Shown here piece by piece: positions 30,875 through 41,500 of a stretch of 64,000 nt of DNA (its first letter is position 1; each line of letters opens with the position of its first letter). The position numbers and the translations under genes were made by a program. This DNA comes from Metridium senile (taxonomy: Eukaryota > Cnidaria > Anthozoa > Actiniaria > Metridiidae). The DNA is taken from assembly GCA_949775045.1 (NCBI GenBank), contig OX459101.1, positions 6,420,394-6,484,393 on the forward strand. Reading direction: 5' to 3'. The notes below the pieces were generated by a model that made no database searches, was not told the origin of the DNA, and saw only the letters and a list, made by a program, of their open reading frames with translations.

Positions 30875-33800
30875 CTGAAAGACAAATTAACAAAAAATGG
30901 CTGTAAATGCTAGATCTCGGTCGCGGTGTAGCTTATTGTATTGGGCAGTATAATCGATTTAACAACTAGAAGCCATCTGGGCGATTACTCGGCCTTCAAA
31001 TCAGACATGATGTCATTGTTCCTAGGAACGCCTGGGACCTGACCTTCCAATTTGAGGACCAAGTCGACGACGACGACGAAAAAAAAAGAACCGTTTGCAT
31101 TTTTAGAGCTCAACGTTCGTCTGGCTTCGATGCAAAGGCCCGGCTACCTTTCAAGATGGCGCAGGGAACTGTGAAAAGGACTATCATATCAAATCATATC
31201 TCATTACTTGTTTGCTCGGTGCAGTTATTGTTTCCCTTCCACCATTTTGCGTATTTGGATCTGAGAACTCCTCTCTCTTTAAGATTGAGAATGTACAAAG
31301 ATAATTCAGCTTTTCGCGGATCACCAGGTCTTAATGCCAAACCCAGTTCAAGTGGAGAGCTTAAACCATGAACTTATACAAAACAAACACAAATCAGTAC
31401 ATTCACATCAATAGTGGGTATGGCCAGCTTCTTGCGGATCGCCAGGTCTTAATGCCAAACCCAGTTCAAGTGGAGAGCTTAGACCATGAACTTATACAAA
31501 ACAACAATAGTGGGTATGGCCCAGATGATATACTCTTTCCGAGAAAGTTTGTCACCCGTGAAGTGAAAAGCCTACAAGCTAGTAGCGCAGGGGACTATGG
31601 GTAACTTATGTAAATTTTATTAGGACACAGGGATTTCATGGCTACATTGCTACACTTGTCAATCTGTTATTGAGAAATGTCCATTTTGAATTATCGAACA
31701 ACGCGAAAGGCGTTCCGAATGCACATATTGTTTTCCAAACTGATCCATGATCCTTTGCACCACTAGCTTGTGTGCTTTTAACGGGTGACAAACTTCCTCG
31801 GAAAGGATGTATACTTAGCTTTACCGACAGTCAGGTCACATGGTTTTTTATTGGCCTGGAACATAAGTGAATGACCATCGTACATTTGAACGAAGTGTTT
31901 CTCTCGAACCATGTTGACACCTTCTTCAAAGGAAGATACGATGGCTGTACGCTTCCAAATCTAAAACAACAAAAAGGTAAACTTCTGCAATAGACCTCTT
32001 TACCTCCGTATGCAAATTGCTCATTTCAGACCAGGTGACATTCCCTTGAGAATTGTTCTTTTATGATGCATAAACGTGTTATATTATTACATTTGAAAGA
32101 ATCAACGGGTTGCATCATCTGAAATGGGTAATTATAAACAAACAAGGAAAGTAAAGAGGTATATTGATCTTGTGTTGCGGGTCTTCCAAGTTATTAGATA
32201 TTGCAAACTAAAGAGGATTGTATTGGGAAAATACAGATGGCAAATAAGATCTATCGCCCTGGGAACTTGGGGGGAAGAGGATCAGGCATACTCGCCGTAT
32301 CGTTTAGGGGTACAATAGTCCTCTTCACAGTTCCCTGCGCCATTTTGAAAGGTAACCGGGCCTGTGCATCGAACCGAGACGAAAGTTGAGCTTGCAATGA
32401 TAGAGACCTTTTAACACCTCGTGGGACAATTATTCACATGTCTCTATCAAGCTCGACGTTCGTATTGCTTTGATGCAAAGGCCCGGCTACCTTTCAAGAT
32501 GGCGCAGGAAACTATGAAGGGTACTATCTTACTCTTCTGGCTTCTTTTATAATCCCCAACGAGCGTACCCGACACTTTTACATAAAACGACCCACAATCC
32601 CGACGTACCAACACTTAAATAGTCCTCGTACCTTTTCATACAACGGGAAGTTAGAATCTCGTGTACTATAAACAGATATTGCAAAGCCTTGTGGGATGGA
32701 AATGCGGACAAACTTTGTAAAAAAGGCTTCGATTACAAGGAAAAGAATATCTTTATCAGTCGAAAAACCATAGTTTTTCCATGAATTAGAAACAACAAGA
32801 CAAAAAACATTGTTGCAGCATATTAATCTGATGTATTTTGGGCTTGGCTTGTCCGCATTTCAATCCCATAATGCATCATTATGACTTCATCTGTGGGAAG
32901 CGCAATTCCGACGTACCGACACTTAAATAGTCCTCGTACCTTTTCATACAACGGGAAGTTAGAATCTCGTAGATAAGTGTAAAGGTAGGAATTGTTGATT
33001 ATTGCAAATGAATATCCGTGATCATAGGCTTCCTCCAGGTTGTTAACGATAGGTTTTGGTAAGATTGTTAAGTAGGCTGTGAAGTTTGCTGTGTAAGTTG
33101 TCAAGGAAACCAAGATGTAGAACCAGAAGAAACTGGCCAGGACACGAGCTGATAGAGAAGTAAAAACCATAAGAATGATATCCCGTAGCCTCCTCCACAG
33201 GCGCGTCTCTGTGATCTAATTTGGATATGAGTTTCCTGTGCTGCTACTAGAGAGGGACTAGGCGCTAGCAGGAAGCCCGATGAAAAGAGATACAAGAGAT
33301 GCATGCGGAGGAAGCTAGATAACCCGCTGGGGTACCACACTTGACCGGGAAAATTCCAGGACTAGAACGATGAGCCTATTTTGACCGCAAATAACTCATT
33401 TTAAAATCGCCAATTTCAATAGTCCTTTTCACAGTTCCGTTCAGTGACCACGAATAATAGTTCCAAGTCGAGGTTCGCGTTGTTGCGCATAGCAAAACTA
33501 TAATTAATCATGCGCAACAACGCGAACCTCGACTTGGAACTGTCATTCGTGGTCACTGAACAGAAATCTGAAATTGTCTATTCCAAGTTATATGTAGTGT
33601 GGTTTTATATCCATTTGGATGTTAATAGTTTGGAAAACGTCCTAAAAAGTATATCCGGATAGTGCGGCGCTTTGCGTAAATGTTTCTTTTACAAACGATA
33701 ATTTAAGAAAAAAACCGTGTACGATCCTAACCAGTGGGACAGACCCATATCAATCAATCAATCAATCAAATTAAGTCATAACGTGGGATACGGCCAGGTC

Positions 33801-35493
33801 GTCCTTACATCCGAGCCAGAGGCTCTGTAAAACAAAAGTATTGCAAATGTACGGGAGTATCCAATCCCCCCCCCCCCCCCCCTTTTTCCCGGGAAGAATA
33901 ATGTATAAAAACAAAATCACCTATTGGAAAAACGTTCAACTTAATTACCTGAAATTGGAGTAAAGGTACGTTCAGGCCCTTGTTGTAGAATACAGGACAC
34001 AGAAAACCACAGGCACTCCGAAACACTAAATGGCTCCTTTCCTCCTCCATATGGACTGAAGTACAACAAAGCAAAGAGGGCGATAGTGATCAGAACGATG
34101 GTCATCAGAAAACCAACCCAGAGACTTAGTTCATAAGGTTCTAAAAAATATCTGAAATCCAGGTCTTTGTTCAATTGGTCTTTCTTTAATAAGAGATCGT
34201 AATTGAAATACTGGTACGCTGTGGTGACTTCAACTGCTTTGTGGCGGTGTTGGTCGATAGTCAGATCCGTAGCGACTATGTCTGCTTTCTGGGGAAAGAA
34301 CGACAAAATGGTGGTTAAAAAGGCTTGTTTTAGTCGAAACCTGCAGACCCTTATGGAGTCTTCAGCTTACTCTAGGCACATGGTTGTGAGATTTTGTGCA
34401 GATTGGGAAACAGTGTACATGTATATATAACTTTCAATAAAGTCTATGAATAGACCTCTTTACAAATTGCCATTTCAGACCACGTGTCATTCCCTTGAGA
34501 ATTGTTCTTTTATGATGAACGTGTTCAGTACATTTACATGTGAAAGAACAATTCCCAAGGGTAGCATCACGTGATCTGAAATGGGACAACAAACAAGGAA
34601 GGTGAAGAGGTCTATTGTGATGTCTAGTATAATTAGCGGCATGCATAACAAACCCCTTCAAGTATTTCCTTAATAGCTCCATTCCACTGTCCTTTATCAT
34701 TCTTCGCACCATAGTAACCATCAGGAGATTCATATATATCATACGTAAACTTGAAATGTTCTGAGATGTCATCCAACATGTCGATAACAAAGCCAGAGTA
34801 CACGACCAGCCCGCCTGGTTGAAGGTCTTTCATCACATATGGGGGAGACTACGGAATAAAAGAGAACAGTTGCTACTTTGTGTTTATTTATCGCTGTTGT
34901 AGTGGTACTGGTCGTTATCATTGTCGTTGTTGTTGTCATGGCATGGGTGGCGTTGAGGTTTAGCGCGAGCCTCGATCTCACCGCTGTGGTCCAGGGCTCA
35001 AGCCACTTGAGCTCGAACCTGAACACAGCGATGAGTTAGGCATCGATTATAAGTGTTGAGTTTGTTTGATGTGTTGTCAGTATGTCCTATGTCACAACCA
35101 GGTAATTTCGCGCGCACTTCCGGCCAGTATTAGCCAATCAGAAGTATATATTTCTGTCGCATCGCCAAAAGTTCCAAGATGGCGTCGTTCGAGAGAGTTG
35201 TTTCCCGTGTTAACCCTCGATAAATACATGCACCTTAAAATAAATTTACATTAAAAAGTGCTATGTTACTTGAACAATAAATGTTCACTGTTGCTCTATC
35301 AGGATCGATAAACAAGAATAAAAACAAAACGCAAATGCCTAAAAGTAACCGAAATTGTTTTTGTCGATTTTGGAACTATTCGTTTTGATAAACAATCCTT
35401 TGCGCGCTTCGAAGCGAGATCACCTGGAATATATTTTGTCCGGGTCATCGTTATCATCATCATCATCGTTATCATCATCAACATCATCAGATT

Positions 35494-35525
<32 letters not shown>

Positions 35526-38500
35526 TATCATTATCATAATAATCATTATCATCATCATCATTATCATAAGAATCATCATAATCATAATCATCATCATCAT
35601 CATCGTTATTGTACCAGAACTGTGACAATCTTCAGTTTTGATCCTTCAAACGATAGTTGGTTTGATTCTTTCGGTACGTTTTGTTTGGGGTAGTGTTTCA
35701 TATTGATACCATGTAAACTATCATACGAACCGATCTGCATGGAGCAAAGCACAATGTTAATAAACTTGCTATGGATTCGATAGGTAATAATGAAATTTGT
35801 AACACCGTAAAAAATGTTGACTTAACTTTACTGACGTTTCGAGCTTTAGTCCTTCGTCTTTTACACCGATGAAGGGCTAAAGCTCCAAACGTCAGTAATT
35901 AAAGTAAAGTCAACATTTTTTACGGGGTTACAAATTCCATTATTACCTATCGTTTATATCAAACAACGACGCAGCCTATACTAGTTTACTCGCTAGTTTC
36001 CATTGCTATGTATTCGCCAATGCCAAATCAAGATGCGGGCGAGTTAAGACGTCCTGCAAAGGTATTTGGGATTGGTACAAGCATGGCACACAGCAAAGCA
36101 AAATGGCGTCGCTGTCCCAAGTAACGGTCCCAGACGTCTTTGCGGGACTTAACTCGCCCCAGGACGCAAATCTAGATTCTGCATCATACAGTTAAAGGCT
36201 GCATAAAAGAACCAGAGAACTTTTCGTGACATTTAACGTGACTTAAACGTACATTTTTTATTGATTTGTTAGAGAGACTGATGATGCCAAACTTCACATA
36301 GGACCTACCTTAGTCATTGATTGGTTACGGAGATTCATGACGTCAAATTTGAAATATTGTCTTTGTCGCTTGAAGTCAAATGATATAGGTCCTGTCATGC
36401 TGTCTACTGTAATCTAGAGCAAAATTGAGAAAATTTAAGTAAAACAATACGTTTTACACCAAGACACCTAATCATGATTAATCCTACAATCTTCGACACA
36501 TAAAAAATATAGTAACTATAAAGTGTCATCCTGAATGCATGATTAACTCAATATACTGAGTTGTATCTAGCCGGCCGCTTTTGCAGTGTACGCAGAAGGA
36601 GCACAATGAATTTGGAAGTGGGTGGCTCACATACCTCACTGATATACTTCTGTAGAAGTAAGCTCCTGTCAATCAAACCATTTGATGTGTTTTGATTGGT
36701 CCATTTTCCGTCTTTAATCATTGTTTTGATTGCAGTGCCAGCAACTTTTACAGAATCGTGAACAAGCAAAACGTGATCCTGAACAAAGAAGAAAAATCGA
36801 AGTTAAAGTCACATGCAATGCATATTAGATATTATGAATCATTGTCACATCATCATCATCGTTTTCACTGTAGTGGAGCAGGTGATTTCGCGCGCGCACT
36901 TCCGGTTAGCATAAGCCAATCAGAACAGAACCTGCTCTTGGAGATCCCAATCGTATGTAGTCTTCGTTAAAAAAAATAATTGTATGCCAGTAACCATGGC
37001 ATCATCATCATCAATCGCATGATGGTTATGTTGATGATGATGTGATGATGATGATGATGATGATAAAATATTGGTGATGTTTATCATTGTAAGGATGATG
37101 ATGATGATGATGATGTTGATAATGAGGTTGCATACGAGTACAAGATTATGATACGAACCATACATAAAGCTTTAATATTTGAAGATAGTGGAAAACGTTT
37201 ATTACCTTGACACCATCTAAATGATTTCTTGTTGAAGAGCGAAGATAGTTTAAAAGATCCCTGGTTTCTAACTCGTCATTATCACTAGAGATGCTGAACC
37301 CAATGACGGTATGCAGATTGCCTGCTTTCACGTTGCTTGGTATCTGAAAGAATTGTCCGTTTGCATTAAAACGTCCTATATATAGCCTGCGATACCGGCG
37401 GTCTGCGGGGTTGCGAGGAAGAGAGAAGGGAAGAAAGGTGTTTTCCTTTTTGTTTTCTCTCCCTTTTTCTTCTCTCCCTAATCACACAGACCGCCGCAGG
37501 CTATACGTTCTATACGCTGCCAGTACCATGTTCTTACATGGAATTCTAACATATTAGTGATTTAAAAACTCCCTTATCTGCATCCTCTTCATTTGCTGTT
37601 TCGAAAATATTTCACTGGGATATATTTGCACTCTAAAATTGCCAAATTTGTCTTTCCCTCAGAAAGGGTCAGAAAGACTTGAATAGATTTCGTTCAAAAA
37701 CACAGAGGCATCCTAATTCACTGACATAAAAGGCGGGAAGACGCGCGGAAGCGTCAAAAAGCAGGAAAAACCAAGGGCGGTCACGTGGACATTTTTACTA
37801 GAAAGATCTGGATAACTCTTGAGAAATGTTTCTTTTTCTCAAAAGCTTTTCGGTGAAGATAAGAAAGCACTAAATGGCCTTAAAGGATTATAAATCAGCC
37901 CAAATGTACTTACGAAACAAGAATTTAACAATATTTTGGTTTGGGAAAAGTGAATAACAAAACAATCAGGTGAGCTAATAATAGCACATGCTTCCGCACT
38001 GCAGACCCCGAACGAATCCCTTCAGGACAACAGAAAGTCTCACAGCATTACTAGACCAGGGGCCGGTTGTACGAAGCCTGAATAGCGCTATCCACCGGAT
38101 AACTCATTATCCAGCGGATGAAATCTATAAAAAAAAACCTATGCAGTGGATAACTTTTATCCGCGGATAACTTTATCCACCCTTCGTACAACCGGCCCCT
38201 GTAGAACTTCAATGAAACATTAATGAATCTTTTGATAAGACAAAGAAAAAGAAAAAAAGTTGTTGGTCATTAAAAAGATAATGACACAATTAAGGATGAA
38301 AGAATTTAATTCTCGATAATTTAGCGAAAAGTAGTAATGATAATTAATATTGCAAGTGTTGTTTGGAGGCTTTTCAATTGTAATTGTCAGTTTAATAAAA
38401 TGAAATTTCAATTTCTAATCATAAACCCCATTTACACGACATCACTTTTGGCCCGGCACTCCAAACTTTAGGTACGCGGGCCGATTGATTGTGGCCCGTC

Positions 38501-41500
38501 AAAATCGCTTTTACACGACAAATGTAGACGGGCCAGTTTATCTATGGGGCACTCCAAAAATTTGAAATGGCCCGCCTGATTTTCTGAGCCCTCGGCCTAA
38601 TTTTGCAGTCATTTTGTAGATCTCGTGCGGCTTTTTTGTATTCAAATTTACACGGTATCATTACAGCTTGTGCAAATTAAAAATCGTTAAATTTGTAAAT
38701 GTTTATTAGTACCTGACTTACCTGACGCTCATCGGACAGAGCAGAAACAACGCACTTCGGTTTATGTTAGATATTCTTTAATCTTTCGGTGTGCATAATC
38801 TGATGTTTATGTCTCATGGAATTGTCAATCTTTGAAATTGAACAAAATCATAGAATGTGTCCGCTGGTAGTGCATTTTATTTCCAGTTAAAAAGACAAAT
38901 TAGTACAAAATAGCGGTAAATTGAAGATGTGAAAGACATGCAGTCAGTTTCAGACTGCGGCCCGTGTTTCACACCTGATCAGATCGATACTTGTGAACAA
39001 AATTATTCGGCCTTTTTTTATCTTGCACAAAAAATATCTAAGCAAGGGTCATTGCAACTGAGTAATTCTGAAGTAAAAACAGAGGTCGAATTGATCATGA
39101 TTTTGTGTAGAGCAGGTTAATTATATCTTGCATGTGTATTGTATTGAATATCACAATTTTTTCTTTTAAGTAACTATTAAATTTATTTTTTGTACAGGAA
39201 TATTTGAATGTCGACCAGACGTTTTGAGTAAAATGAATGTGTGCGCACGCCTCAGAAATGAATTAGGTATTGGATAGAGAGGTAGACAAAAGTATTTTCA
39301 GATTTCAGAGAGTATGCGAGTGTCATTTATATCAAATCAGATCGGTATTAAATTTATGCAAATCCTGAAGTTTTTACTAGAAATGTTCGTAGGCCATGCA
39401 CAATCACAAGCAAACATTTAAATTATTAATCAAAAATTGAATTAAAGTTTTTGTGGCCTCATCCGACCACGTTTTTCCTCTGGTTTTTCCACTTGTAGAA
39501 CTGCAAGTAGACGCCGCCATTTTGCACGATCAAGACCGAAACAAACGAGTGAGCATGTTCTGTATAATTTCCGCTGCATATTCGAACTCGTGGGCGCATT
39601 TAAGGTACGCGGACCCTTGTTTTGGCGGGCCGAGACTACCTACCTGAGGTAGTCTCGGCCCGCTTAAAAAGTAGGTACGCGGGCCGCTTTGAATTGCGTT
39701 TACACGGCAAATTTTACGAGTGCCGTGCCAGAAAAGTAAGGTACGCGTACCAAAAGTTAGGAGTGCCGGACCCGAAAATGATGTCGTGTAAATGGGGTTT
39801 TAATGTGTGTTTGAGTATTTAGTACTTACAGAGCCACATATGATCCATTTTGCTTTTGAGTTTAAATTACACCAAGAGTTCTGAAGAAACAAATATATAA
39901 TTACATTAGGAGTAGAGTTTTATTATAGAGAATTTTATCGGCGTTCAGAAGCTTGTAGGCGATTTATCAAGAGTATTAACAAAACAAATCCTCTCTTTAA
40001 ACTAGTTAGAAACGAGTTAGTAACACCGCATAAAAGAACACTAAGAAGTAATGGCCAAACCTTACTTAGAGTTGTCAAAACCAATAGATTTTCAAATTTT
40101 GTCACGCATGGATATGCTCATAATATATTGTAAATTTAATACTTATTTAATTGCAACTATCAGTTATTTAGTAGTAGTGCTGACCCAGCCTGTAATTCAG
40201 CGACTGCTGCAAGAGGCCTGAATAAACAAATCTAATCTAAAAAAAAATCTGATCTAATCTAATCTAATCACCATTCTCATCATTGTCGTTATCTTTTGTA
40301 ATCATCATCGTAATTGTCATTTATATTATAATTATCATCATTATTATAACCACCACCATCATCATTATCATTTACATCATTATCATCATCAATATAATCA
40401 CCATCATCATCGTAATTGTCATTTATATCATAATTATAATCATTATTATAACCACCATCATCATCATTGTCATTTATATATATTATCATTATTATCATCA
40501 TTATAACTACCATCATCATCATCATTTTCACCACATCCGAATTTAATTAGTTTTTGAACGTTATATTATATCACAACCCTCCATCCTCAATCACCATTCT
40601 CAATAGCACCTCAACAGTTTAATGATAATACACAGTACAAATTAATGAAAGAAGGTACTCGTTTTCTTTCTTATAGGTTGAGTATAACTAATGCCCTTAC
40701 CACAAGTAGAATGGCTAGAGTTACTTGATGGCTGACAAAGAGAACAACAGCTTCATTGTGCTGTAAGTACACCTCTTTTGCTACTCGTTCTGCCTCGTGA
40801 CCAAGCGAAACATCATCGTACGTTATACTTATCATATGCACTTGGTAGTTGCTCTTAGTCAGAAGTGAATATAGGTGAGATACCTCATCGAATCGATTTG
40901 CTGTTCATAAAAAAATATGATTATGATTGTAATTGTAATTGTGATGGCGATTGTGATTTTAAATGTGATTGTTTATGTTTGTGAATATGGTTGTGAAGGG
41001 TTGTGATTGTGTTCGTGATTGCAATTGCGATTGCGATTGCGATTGTGGTTGTGATCTACGAATACGACTACGACTACGACTACGACTGCGACTACGACTA
41101 CGACTATACTACGACAGTCTACGACCAAACTACGACCAGATTACGACCAGACTACGACCAGACTACTACCAGACTACGACTACGACTACGACGACAGTCT
41201 ACGACCAAACTACGACCAGACTACGACCAGACTACGACCAGACTACGACCAGGCTACGACCAGACTACGACCAGACTACGACACTACGACTACGACACTA
41301 CGACTACAACTACGACTACGACTACAACTACGACTACGACTACGACTACGACTACGACTACGACTACGACTACGACTACTTACATACTTACTGTTCGACT
41401 TACATTCATAAATAACAGTAACATCTCTCCAGCCATATCTGTTGATTAAGGCGAGCCCTGCATCGACATAATCTGCGTATCCAGGCAACATTTTGAACGA

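Noticed and set aside
31156..31604. Plus-strand ORFs of 71 and 78 codons
   Set aside because: Antisense shadows of iGluR-A exon 14 and its partial duplicate.
40969..41449. Two 148-codon plus-strand ORFs rich in Tyr/Thr/Arg/Asp
   Set aside because: Hexamer repeat frames antisense to iGluR-A intron 3 and exon 3.
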